Assembly: GCF_030167925.1 (NCBI RefSeq)
Contig: NZ_JASKUT010000002.1
Location: 310,001 to 374,000 of the forward strand
Length of the DNA stretch: 64,000 nucleotides
From: Paenibacillus silviterrae
GTDB lineage: Bacteria > Bacillota > Bacilli > Paenibacillales > NBRC-103111
Direction: 5' to 3'
Below the pieces are notes generated by a model. The model made no database searches. It was not told the origin of the DNA and saw only the letters and a list, made by a program, of their open reading frames with translations. Position numbers and translations under genes: made by a program. This document shows, in pieces, positions 34,055-41,827 of this stretch (positions are counted from its first letter, which is position 1; every line of letters begins with the position of its first letter).

Positions 34055-35005
34055 TTGAACCGGAGGACGCAGCGAGTTGAATTTGAACAGACTAAACAAA
34101 TCTATGAGAGTGAGACATTGGTATTCCATGGGGTGGACGGCTTTGATGTCTACAATATTTCGATTCCGTTTACACGGGACGGGAAGCGCTATTTGTTCGG
34201 GCGGGTAGAGCGCCGCGAGGAATGGGCTCGCTCCTGGGTCCGCCTGTTCGAGGAGACGGGACGGGATGAATGGACTGTTGTGAAAGACAGCATGATTTAT
34301 CCGCTGGAAGACCCTTACATCACGGAGCTCGGTGAAGAGCTTGTCATGGGCGGGACACATGTACAATATCAATCTGGAAAATACAGTACGTTTTTTGGAT
34401 ATTTTTATCGGGGCACCGACATCAACAATTTATACTATTTCACTACCGGACCTAACAAAATGAAGGATATTCGTCTTGTTCCGTTGTCGGATGGCAGGAT
34501 CGGCGTCTTCTCGCGTCCGCGCGGAGCGGGGATGAGAGCCAAATACGGGAGCGAATCCATGATCGGCTTCACGGTCATAGACAGACTGGAAGAGCTGACA
34601 GCGGACGTCATCGAGAATGCGCCTTACATCTACGGCATCTTCGGGAAAGGCGAATGGGGAGGCGTGAACCAGGCTTATTTGCTCGACAGCGGCAAAATCG
34701 GCATCATCGGTCACATGTCCTACAAGGATGAGGATACGAACGGAGGGGAAGTGAAGGTGTACCTGAACATGGCCTTCGTATTTGATCCAACCACTCGCGA
34801 GTCCATGGACCTTCATTTGATCGGAAGCCGTAACAGCTATCCGCCGGGACCTGCCAAGGCGCCACATTTGGTCGACTGTGTCTTCGCTTCGGGAATTGTG
34901 ATGCGTTCGGACGGCAAGGCCGATCTTTACAGTGGCATTGGAGATTGCCAGACGGGACGTATTACGATTGACTATCCGTTCGAGGGACATGGGCGTATTG
35001 TCTAG
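34055..35005 (+). CDS. DUF1861 family protein (beta-propeller, glycosidase-like)
   Basis: About 316 residues without a signal peptide. Features of DUF1861 are visible: LVFHGVDGFDVYNISIPFTRDGKRYLFGRVERREE, YPLEDPYITELGEELVMGGTHV, DIRLVPLSDGRIGVFSRPRG, EWGGVNQAYLLDSGKIGIIGHMSY and FPPG-like GSRNSYPPGPAKAPHLVDCVFASGI, ending SGIGDCQTGRITIDYPF. The repeated Gly-Arg/Asp strands resemble the five-bladed propellers of glycoside hydrolase families 43 and 130, and an intracellular glycosidase or phosphorylase role is plausible but unproven. TTG 34055 has GGGGGG upstream. Next to an orphan sugar-binding protein and an AraC regulator. Confidence 0.72.
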   Translation: MNRRTQRVEFEQTKQIYESETLVFHGVDGFDVYNISIPFTRDGKRYLFGRVERREEWARSWVRLFEETGRDEWTVVKDSMIYPLEDPYITELGEELVMGGTHVQYQSGKYSTFFGYFYRGTDINNLYYFTTGPNKMKDIRLVPLSDGRIGVFSRPRGAGMRAKYGSESMIGFTVIDRLEELTADVIENAPYIYGIFGKGEWGGVNQAYLLDSGKIGIIGHMSYKDEDTNGGEVKVYLNMAFVFDPTTRESMDLHLIGSRNSYPPGPAKAPHLVDCVFASGIVMRSDGKADLYSGIGDCQTGRITIDYPFEGHGRIV

Positions 35006-35063
35006 AGGTTTTCCCGGAGTCATGACTCTGGGATACTTACCAATATTGAATGGGGGAATCGAT

Positions 35064-36371
35064 ATGAGAATGAATCGAATGGCTGCACTTTTACTACTAT
35101 TGTTTGTAACCGCTTGCAGCAGCGGTAATGACGGATCGGCCGGTGAGCAGTCCGCCGCTGAGAAGAACGCACCGCCTCAGGTTTCGACAGAGCCTGTCAC
35201 GATCAAATTCGCACTGAGCATGGGATGGCTTGGACCTGGCGAATACCAGAAGTATGTAGAGGAGCCGGTGAAAAAGCGATACCCACACATTACGATCGAG
35301 CCCATCGATTTGTCCAAACCGGAGAACGGCTTCGATAAGCTAATGGCCGCAGGCAACATACCGGATTTGGTGATGACCGCTTCACCGATTATTTACCGGT
35401 TTGTAGGGACCGGAATGGAAGATAGTATCGAACCGCTGATCAAAAAATTCAATTTCGACCTTTCTCGGCTAGACCCGGTTGCAGTAGAATCAGTGAAGTC
35501 GGCAAGCCTGCAAAACAACTTAATCGGTCTTCCATGGACGATGCATTTCAGTGCGCTCTACTATAATAAAGATATCTTCGACAAATTCGGTGTTCCGTAT
35601 CCGAAGGACGGCATGACCTGGGAGGAGACCCGAGAGCTGGCCAAAAAAGTGACGCGCAGCGAAAACGGTGTGCAGTATCGGGGCTTGGAGCCGGATAAAT
35701 CGACCCGCCTGGCTTCCGTGCTGTCATACGGCTTTGTCGATCCGGTAACGGAGAAGCCGACCGTGAATAATGATAATTGGAAAAAAATATTTGAGCTGCT
35801 CAAAAGCATCTACGACATTCCCGGAAACAATACACCCCGTTTGGCTGGCGGAGGTACGGATCAGTTTAAGAAAGAACAGACTCTCGCTATGCTGGCTACC
35901 AATAACAACCTGCCGAACTTGAAGGATGCTCAGGATTTGAACTGGGATTTGGTCCAGTACCCGTCGTTCAAAGAACGTCCTAACACCGGCATGCAGGTAG
36001 ATGAGTGGATTCTTCACGTCACGGCGCAGAGTAAATACAAGGATCAAGCGTTTCAAGTCATCTCCACGATTCTATCCGATGAGGTGCAGACGGATGTAGC
36101 CCGCAACGGTAGGCTGCCGGTAGTGAAGTCCAGCAACATTGAGCAGGAATTCGGCAAAAACTTGGATTACTTGCAAGGGAAAAATGTGAAGGCGGCCTTT
36201 ATGTCCACTCCCGCAAAAGCGCTTCCAGTGAGCAAGTACGATTCGTTCGCTGAAGGTTATATGTCCAATGCCATCATCCCCATCGTCAAAGGGGAGAAAG
36301 ATATTAACACGGCACTGAGAGAAGCGGAAGAACAAATTTCGAAAAATATTGAAACGAACCGGCAAAAATAA
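35064..36371 (+). CDS. Extracellular solute-binding lipoprotein (orphan, paralogue of the one at 19824)
   Basis: About 435 residues. ATG 35064, after GGGGGAATCG, gives MRMNRMAALLLLLFVTACSSG: a short signal peptide and lipobox VTAC. The binding domain contains HFSALYYNKDIFDKFGVPYP and NWDLVQYPSFKERP, nearly the same text as in the protein at 19824. No permease genes follow; the locus ends at a terminator. This is the second copy of an AraC-glycosidase-binding-protein arrangement within 16 kb. Confidence 0.9.
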   Translation: MRMNRMAALLLLLFVTACSSGNDGSAGEQSAAEKNAPPQVSTEPVTIKFALSMGWLGPGEYQKYVEEPVKKRYPHITIEPIDLSKPENGFDKLMAAGNIPDLVMTASPIIYRFVGTGMEDSIEPLIKKFNFDLSRLDPVAVESVKSASLQNNLIGLPWTMHFSALYYNKDIFDKFGVPYPKDGMTWEETRELAKKVTRSENGVQYRGLEPDKSTRLASVLSYGFVDPVTEKPTVNNDNWKKIFELLKSIYDIPGNNTPRLAGGGTDQFKKEQTLAMLATNNNLPNLKDAQDLNWDLVQYPSFKERPNTGMQVDEWILHVTAQSKYKDQAFQVISTILSDEVQTDVARNGRLPVVKSSNIEQEFGKNLDYLQGKNVKAAFMSTPAKALPVSKYDSFAEGYMSNAIIPIVKGEKDINTALREAEEQISKNIETNRQK

Positions 36372-36450
36372 CTCGGCAATGAAATGGAAGAAGGAGGTGA
36401 GCCAGATTTGCGTTAAGCTATAGGCGAACTCTAGCTCAATAACCATCATG

Positions 36451-36484
36451 AAAAGGCACGCTGGTAGTTCCGGCTGCCTTTTTT
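36451..36484 (+). terminator. Intrinsic terminator after the second orphan binding protein
   Basis: AAAAGGCA plus GCTGG pairs with CCGGC plus TGCCTTTT with one bulge and runs into TTTTTT. The following 36485-36779 contains no gene that I can support. Confidence 0.8.
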
Positions 36485-36779
36485 CCCGTTAGCGGGCGAT
36501 AGTTTAATTTAAACTTGGATTGGTTTCTGAGTGTTCGATAACAACACTTAATTATGAAAGTGAAAAGTTCAAAATAGCAGATTTTGCATCGGTTAAGCAT
36601 TTAGAACAATTACGCGAAAGCGAACGATAGGAGTTCTATATTTAACAACTTTTTTCTGACCCGGTCCGGGCAAAGGAGCAGATCGCCGCGGCAGCAGCTC
36701 CTTGGTCGCGTGGGAACGGTAGCTCATTGTCGCTAACAGGCCCCGTTAAGAGGTGGGCGGACGATCTAAAACAAATTTA

Positions 36780-36808
36780 TTTACAAACCGATGGTCGGTA
36801 TATATAAT
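36780..36808 (+). promoter_or_regulatory. tetR promoter with operator-like palindrome in the spacer
   Basis: TTTACA (36780-36785), 17 bp, TATAAT (36803-36808): a near-consensus promoter. Between them ACCGA-TGG-TCGGT (36787-36799) is a perfect inverted repeat of the kind used by TetR repressors, so the regulator downstream probably controls itself. Confidence 0.7.
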
Positions 36809-36849
36809 GAGTATCAGCAAACCAATTATTGCTAAGTGGGGGACCAGTT

Positions 36850-37479
36850 TTGAAACAAGAGGAACGTAGGCAACAAACCATAAGACTGTTGGTCGACACG
36901 ACAAGAGAATTAATAAAGGAAAAGGGCTGCCATAGCATTACAATGCAGGATATTATGGGCAGATCCGGCCTTTCAAAAGGGGCAATCTTCCACTATGTGA
37001 AGAGTAAAAACGAAATCTTTGTTTGGGTTCTGCAAGAGGGTCTCGAAGATACAAACAAACGCTTCATGAATGAAGTTGAGCAAGGGCGCCGAAATTTCGA
37101 CGAGCCGATGCAGAAAATCAAAGAAAGTATCGTCACTTACGAAAATCCACATAACGTTACGAATAAAGTACTGTTGTACTTGCTTGGAAAAGAAGAAGAG
37201 CCTGCGGTCGCGGAAGCGTTGAAGCAGTATTACGAACGGTCGGTGTATTTATCCAAGGTGTGGATTGAAACCGGCCAGTTGCATGGAGTGATTCCTAAAA
37301 CGGTTGAGGCGGAAAAAACAGCTGAAATGTTCGTAATGATGACATTCGGTTTGCGGGTCCGCTCCAGTATTCCGTATACACATGCGGCTTTTAAAGCTCA
37401 AGATGTAACGGAGTTTATTATTGATATTTTAAGCCCTGCAGCGGATGGGACCAGGGAACAGAAGGATGAGGTCATGTGA
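36850..37479 (+). CDS. TetR/AcrR family transcriptional regulator
   Basis: 209 residues. N-terminal helix-turn-helix (about 8-52: TIRLLVDTTRELIKEKGCHSITMQDIMGRSGLSKGAIFHYVKSKNEIFVWVL) and an all-helical ligand domain. TTG 36850 has GGGGG seven bases upstream. The downstream sequence 37480-37700 carries a short reading LEFLIGVILMAFVLAD with broken frames, possibly a decayed membrane protein. The DoxX gene 260 bp on is the nearest candidate target. Confidence 0.9.
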   Translation: MKQEERRQQTIRLLVDTTRELIKEKGCHSITMQDIMGRSGLSKGAIFHYVKSKNEIFVWVLQEGLEDTNKRFMNEVEQGRRNFDEPMQKIKESIVTYENPHNVTNKVLLYLLGKEEEPAVAEALKQYYERSVYLSKVWIETGQLHGVIPKTVEAEKTAEMFVMMTFGLRVRSSIPYTHAAFKAQDVTEFIIDILSPAADGTREQKDEVM

Positions 37480-37738
37480 AACTCTGGTTAATCTTGAATT
37501 TTTGATCGGTGTTATATTAATGGCCTTCGTGCTCGCAGACTAAGGAATTATTTGGCTGTTCAATCTCATTTCGCTGCAGCGTAAATTGACCCGGTTCAGC
37601 GCCCTAAGTATAGAAATAGGGAAGATGTCCGGAATATCGACATGCTTCCCATTTATAGGCTATATTCGTTATTCCTTACCTTATGGTGATGAAAGCAATC
37701 ATAAGTCGTTTGCAATACATAAGAAAGGGGAGATTCGG

Positions 37739-38173
37739 TTGATTCCGCTTTATGTGCTTATTGGGGCATTTCTGTTTTTTCAAATGTTGGGATTGCTCGG
37801 TTTGATTTATTTCGAAGATTGGCATACTTCGCTTCAGGGAGCAGTGTCGGTAATGCTGCTCGTTACCGCATCCGCACATTGGGGGAGCATGCGCCCCGAC
37901 CTGATCCGCATGGTGCCTAGGGCACTCCCAAGAAAGGATTGGATCGTGACCATTACAGGGGTGTTTGAAATCCTCGGGGCAGTCGGGATCTTGTTCCCCG
38001 CAACCTCAAGAACGTCATCCATCTTATTAGCTTTACTACTCATAGCTATGTTTCCAGCCAACATAAAGGCGGCTAAGGAAAGTTTGACGATTGGCGGACG
38101 ACCTGTTCCCAGGCTGCTGTTGCGTACAGTTTTGCAAATCGTTTTTCTATCTGCGATTCTTTTGGCTGGTTAA
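37739..38173 (+). CDS. DoxX family membrane protein
   Basis: About 144 residues with four hydrophobic segments (IPLYVLIGAFLFFQMLGLLGLIYF; AVSVMLLVTASAHWG; VTITGVFEILGAVGILFP; LLALLLIAMFPANIKAA), the layout of DoxX-like proteins; the GVFEILGAVGILFP and MFPANI parts are characteristic. TTG 37739 has AAAGGGGAG seven bases upstream, so I drop the 51-residue upstream extension. Function is unknown; DoxX proteins are often linked to thiol stress or quinone metabolism. A short hairpin GACCGC/GCGGTC lies at 38229-38244. Confidence 0.82.
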   Translation: MIPLYVLIGAFLFFQMLGLLGLIYFEDWHTSLQGAVSVMLLVTASAHWGSMRPDLIRMVPRALPRKDWIVTITGVFEILGAVGILFPATSRTSSILLALLLIAMFPANIKAAKESLTIGGRPVPRLLLRTVLQIVFLSAILLAG

Positions 38174-38451
38174 GCAGGGAAGATTAACTCGTCTTCCAAC
38201 AGTAATGAACGATGCCACTGATAAAAAGCGACCGCCAATGCGGTCTTTAAGTTATATCTTATATTAATAGATTTCTTCCCTGTCTGGGGAATTCCATTCT
38301 GAGCGAATTAATCCAACGTAAGAACCGGTGCTGGTTGTCACATTGATTGATTCAGCACAAGCTCGCGTCGGGCAAGGGAAAAAACGGGATCGTGATTCTG
38401 TCGCTCGACACCTTTGCACTCCATTTATTGCGGCATCGTGGTGTAGGTATG

Positions 38452-38631
38452 GGTTCCAAATACAGGAAACTAGAGCTGGGGACCGCGGTCACCTACTCGC
38501 TGAATCAGTGGGGGAAGTTGGCCGTGTTTTTGCAGGATGGCCGGCTGGAGATCGACAACAATCATAGCGAACGCTCCATCAAGCCGGTCGTCATTGGGCG
38601 GAAAAATTTCCTGTTCAGCAACACTCTTTGA
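38452..38631 (+). mobile_element. IS66-family transposase remnant (C-terminal piece only)
   Basis: The translation TYSLNQWGKLAVFLQDGRLEIDNN then HSERSIKPVVIGRKNFLFSNT is the conserved C-terminal end of IS66 transposases, whose full length is about 500 residues. The catalytic Glu region (EIDNN then ERSIKP) is kept, but the remaining domains, the accessory genes and the terminal repeats are not seen. It is an immobile relic about 190 bp long, with no terminal repeats found. Confidence 0.8.
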
Positions 38632-38788
38632 ATACTTGCCGCGTCTTTTCAAGGTAGGTCGCTCCAACCTCTCTCCTAGATGGATAGAGGTTATTTGACT
38701 TTTTAAATATATATTACTTTACAGTTATATAACCGAATGGTAATATAAAGGTAAGACATTCATGAAACTAAAAAAGGAGGATGATCAT

Positions 38789-39289
38789 ATGGACGGAATG
38801 CTTAAAGAATTAAACGGAGGACGTATAGTAAGTTTTGAACGCTATCTAAACCATCCCGTGGAAAAAGTGTGGCAGGCTATTACCCTGCCTGATCGGATCG
38901 CGGATTGGTTAACCGCGCATGCCGAGTTCGAGCTGATTGAGGGTGGCAAAATTATGTTTCGTTGGGATAATGGAGATACCGTGAGTGGGGAGTTTCTTCA
39001 AATCAATCCTCCATATGAGCTTGCTTTTACTTGGAAAGAACAGGTTTCGGGCAACTCCGTGGTACGCTGGGAGCTGCGGGAGGAGGACGAAGGATGCAGG
39101 GTACATCTTACCCATACGTTCTACGAAGCGGCAATGATCTCCGGATTTCTGGCAGGGTGGCACGTGCACCTGGATGTGCTGGATCTAATTCTTCAAGACC
39201 GGCGTATCGACTTTCCTTGGGAGCGCGTCAAGGAACTGCGCAATCAATATGAATCCCAAATAAGGTTAAAAGGAGGAGGAGCCCTATGA
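38789..39289 (+). CDS. SRPBCC/AHSA1 domain protein
   Basis: About 166 residues with the Aha1-type START-like fold: SFERYLNHPVEKVWQAITLPDRIADWLTAHAEFELIEGGKIMFRW, PYELAFTWKE, and RVHLTHTFYEAAMISGFLAGWHVHLDVL. ATG 38789 has AAGGAGGAT six bases upstream; an earlier ATG (38762) precedes the site. It overlaps the next SRPBCC gene by four bases (ATGA) and lies upstream of an ArsR-type regulator, a common arrangement. The ligand is unknown. Confidence 0.9.
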   Translation: MDGMLKELNGGRIVSFERYLNHPVEKVWQAITLPDRIADWLTAHAEFELIEGGKIMFRWDNGDTVSGEFLQINPPYELAFTWKEQVSGNSVVRWELREEDEGCRVHLTHTFYEAAMISGFLAGWHVHLDVLDLILQDRRIDFPWERVKELRNQYESQIRLKGGGAL

Positions 39290-39800
39290 ACGAATCACTC
39301 ATGATTCAGCATCGGACATTTGTTAACGTCTCGCCGAATGTCGTGTATGGAACACTTACTACGGGAGAAGGCTGGGATGCATGGTTTACTCAGGGGACAA
39401 CGGTTGAGGCGAACCGGGCGGACATATTCATTTCCGTTTTAAAGATTTTGGGCCGGACCATATTACGTTAGAGGATGGCGGAACCGTATTGGAAGCTGTC
39501 GCGTATGAGAAATTCGTATTTCAATGGACTCCTGGAGAATCCACGACGACTATTTCGTTCACATTAACGAGCTTAGGCGGGGGAACACTGGTTACTGTTT
39601 TGGAGTCGGGATATACCCGATCCGAGCAGGATCTGAAAGCTTTCGGAGATTGCGCTGTCGGCTGGGGGGAAGCAATGACCTTGCTGAAATACTATTTGGA
39701 CCATGGAATCACATACGGTGCCGTGCCTAGGCACCATCTTGAAAAAACAATGACCGAAGAATACTTAAAACGTACGGATAACTTTACAGCAAAGCATTAA
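39286..39800 (+). pseudogene. SRPBCC/AHSA1 domain protein, frameshifted
   Basis: The first part (39286-39471) reads MNESLMIQHRTFVNVSPNVVYGTLTTGEGWDAWFTQGTTVEA, then stops. The rest continues in another frame (39430-39800): IHFRFKDFGPDHITLEDGGTVLEA, then YEKFVFQW and TLVTVLESGY, a complete SRPBCC C-terminus. One base lost or two gained near 39423-39432 would explain it. Apart from this break the fold is complete, so it is either a recent pseudogene or a sequencing error. Confidence 0.8.
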
Positions 39801-39826
39801 GGAAAACAGATGGAGCAGTGAAGAAA

Positions 39827-40132
39827 ATGGATATTTTCGAAGTCTTGGCAGAGCCTCATAGGCGTTTTATGCTGGATCTCTTGCGAATCCGCGAGCGGTC
39901 CGTTGGAGAACTGGTTGAAGAGAGTCAATTGAGTCAGCCCGGGGTTTCCAAGCATCTCCGAATATTACGGGAAGCCGGACTAGTAAACGTACGATCCGAT
40001 GCCCAAAAAAACATCTATTCGATTCACCCCAAACCGCTCAGGGAAATCGACGCATGGTTAGAATCGTACCGCCATTTCTGGTCCGATAAGCTTGATGCTC
40101 TCGAGTCGTTTCTTGACAATGAACAAAAGTAA
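39827..40132 (+). CDS. ArsR/SmtB family transcriptional regulator
   Basis: About 101 residues with a single winged helix: MDIFEVLAEPHRRFMLDLLRIRERSVGELVEESQLSQPGVSKHLRILREAGLVNV, then YSIHPKPLREIDAWLESYRHFW. No metal-binding cysteines, so it is of the SRPBCC-associated ArsR subgroup rather than a metal sensor. It follows the two SRPBCC genes by about 26 bp and probably controls them. GTG 39818 is an alternative start. Confidence 0.9.
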   Translation: MDIFEVLAEPHRRFMLDLLRIRERSVGELVEESQLSQPGVSKHLRILREAGLVNVRSDAQKNIYSIHPKPLREIDAWLESYRHFWSDKLDALESFLDNEQK

Positions 40133-40212
40133 AGCCATATCTGCTTATTTTGGACATCCGGAGTATTGAATAAACGTTACTCAGAATGTCAGAACAATAA
40201 CTAAAACGGAGA

Positions 40213-40241
40213 GGCAGCCGATTTGAAACGGCTGCCATTTC
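40213..40241 (+). terminator. Intrinsic terminator after the SRPBCC-ArsR unit
   Basis: GGCAGCCG (40213-40220) and CGGCTGCC (40229-40236) are perfect arms, followed by ATTTCC. The remaining 40242-40483 has no gene that I can support. Confidence 0.75.
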
Positions 40242-40483
40242 CATTTTGGTTTATGGATTTTTCCGGTACACGACGCATTCAGCAGTCCTACAGCTACCCC
40301 GGGCAGTTTGGCAGAGTCTGTCAAGTTTTCACTTCTCTGTGATTACTCATCCGCTTCTCCTCCACATGCAGGCGTATACACCTATCTTCATTGGTTTTCC
40401 AATGTCCATTATTAGGGGGCATTTCAATTAGATTGCAGGGTTTTATTCGTTTATGAATTTTGGGATCATGGAAGTTAGACCAA

Positions 40484-41518
40484 TTAGCTGGAGTGAGCGC
40501 AGGTAGAATTACGAACGATTAATTTCGTATCAATATGAATTTTTGAGGTGATAGAAGGCCCTTCATTCTCTTTTAATTCAATCAGCTTGGAAACGGCAGT
40601 TTCCGCAATGACTTCCGTCTCTACATGTATTGTCGTTAATTCTGGAGAGATGACGACTGCTTCGTGAATATTATCGAAACCGATTACAGAAATATCCTGC
40701 GGTACTCGAATACCCAGTCTCATGAAAGATTTAATTACACTAATCGCGATATAATCGCATTCACAGAAAATCGCTGACGGCAAATCCCCATTACGATCAC
40801 GTATAGCTGAGGTGAACTCCTCTTGTGGTGAGACAATAGTAGGGGATGCAGTAAACAAATCTTTCTCAGCTACTGCCAAGCCCAACTCGCCAAGAGCATG
40901 AATAAACCCTTCCTTACGAGCGTTAAAATTATGCATACGAACATTGGATTGTACGTATCCAATCCTCTTATGACCAAGGCTTACTAAATGCCGAACTGCT
41001 TGGTATGTGCCTAGCTGGTTATTCATTACGATGAAATGGGTGTCGAGTGTGTTATGGCATGTATCAAGGACGACAAGGTTTTGGTGTCGAGCAGCTATCA
41101 TTTCAACAATCTCACGGGATAGATTCGTACCAAGTAATATAATTCCCCCAGATTCATGCTCATGTTCAAGTTCTTCAATCTTTCCTTCCAGTTCGGCAGC
41201 AGGTACCGAATTAAACAATAAAACAAGCCCCCGTTTCCTGCATTTTTCCTCTAAGTAGTGAATGAGCTCCATGAAAAAAGGCTGCTGATTGTAGTGCTCC
41301 AACACGATTCCTTCGTGGACGCAGGCAACAAAGCGAACCGTATTCCCGAAAGTCGGCATCTTCTCTGTGCGAGTCGACCGCGGGGTATAACCTTGGTTCC
41401 TGACAATATCTAAAATTCTATCACGTGTATCCCCGCTTACTCCCGGTTTTCCATTGATCGCTAAAGAAACAGCGGACTTGGAAACATTGGCCAGTTTAGC
41501 TATATCCTCAACTTTCAT
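40484..41518 (-). CDS. LacI family transcriptional regulator, copy A
   Basis: 344 residues. Helix-turn-helix at the N-terminus (MKVEDIAKLANVSKSAVSLAINGKPGVSGDTRDRIL) and a periplasmic-binding-like ligand domain (about 60-340: LLGTNLSREIVEMIAARHQNLVVLDTCHN, RHLVSLGHKRIGYVQSN, CDYIAISVIKSFMRLGIRVPQDISVIGFDN). It is close to copy B at 44727-45788, differing mostly by conservative changes across the whole length, so the two come from a duplication. It is divergent from the first DUF1593 gene. A GTTACCTCC (minus strand GGAGGTAAC) site precedes ATG 41518. Confidence 0.94.
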   Translation of the reverse strand: MKVEDIAKLANVSKSAVSLAINGKPGVSGDTRDRILDIVRNQGYTPRSTRTEKMPTFGNTVRFVACVHEGIVLEHYNQQPFFMELIHYLEEKCRKRGLVLLFNSVPAAELEGKIEELEHEHESGGIILLGTNLSREIVEMIAARHQNLVVLDTCHNTLDTHFIVMNNQLGTYQAVRHLVSLGHKRIGYVQSNVRMHNFNARKEGFIHALGELGLAVAEKDLFTASPTIVSPQEEFTSAIRDRNGDLPSAIFCECDYIAISVIKSFMRLGIRVPQDISVIGFDNIHEAVVISPELTTIHVETEVIAETAVSKLIELKENEGPSITSKIHIDTKLIVRNSTCAHSS

Positions 41519-41591
41519 GAGATCGTTACCTCCGATTATGAATAAAACAGCATGGTTTATAGCATCACAATACTGTACATTGATATAAAAA

Positions 41592-41731
41592 ACAACTAAA
41601 ATAAGTAATTTTATCGATATACAGCATAAAATATGCTGAAATCAGCAAGTTTCTTTTAATAATACAACTAAACAAATATCTACAATTTATATAAAACAGT
41701 GATTGACAATCAAAAATACAAAGTGTTAACA
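41592..41731 (+). promoter_or_regulatory. Regulatory region of the first DUF1593 gene: promoter and palindromes
   Basis: The promoter is TTGACA (41703-41708), 17 bp, TTAACA (41726-41731), inside GTGTTAACAT. Upstream lie a perfect palindrome CAGCATA-AAA-TATGCTG (41622-41638) overlapping TGCTGA-AA-TCAGCA (41634-41647), and the nine-base motif ACAACTAAA at 41592 and 41664. The same promoter style recurs before the isomerase gene. These are candidate LacI binding sites. Confidence 0.55.
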
Positions 41732-41827
41732 TTGTCTATGAAACGAAAAGTGTTTTTGTGTTTATGTAGGCGGAAACAATTGATTTTACAAGAATATGAG
41801 CTTTTTTACTCTTAAGGAGAGAATCGG

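Noticed and set aside
38452-38631. An active IS66 element
   Set aside because: Only the last 60 residues of the transposase remain and no terminal repeats or accessory genes are visible.
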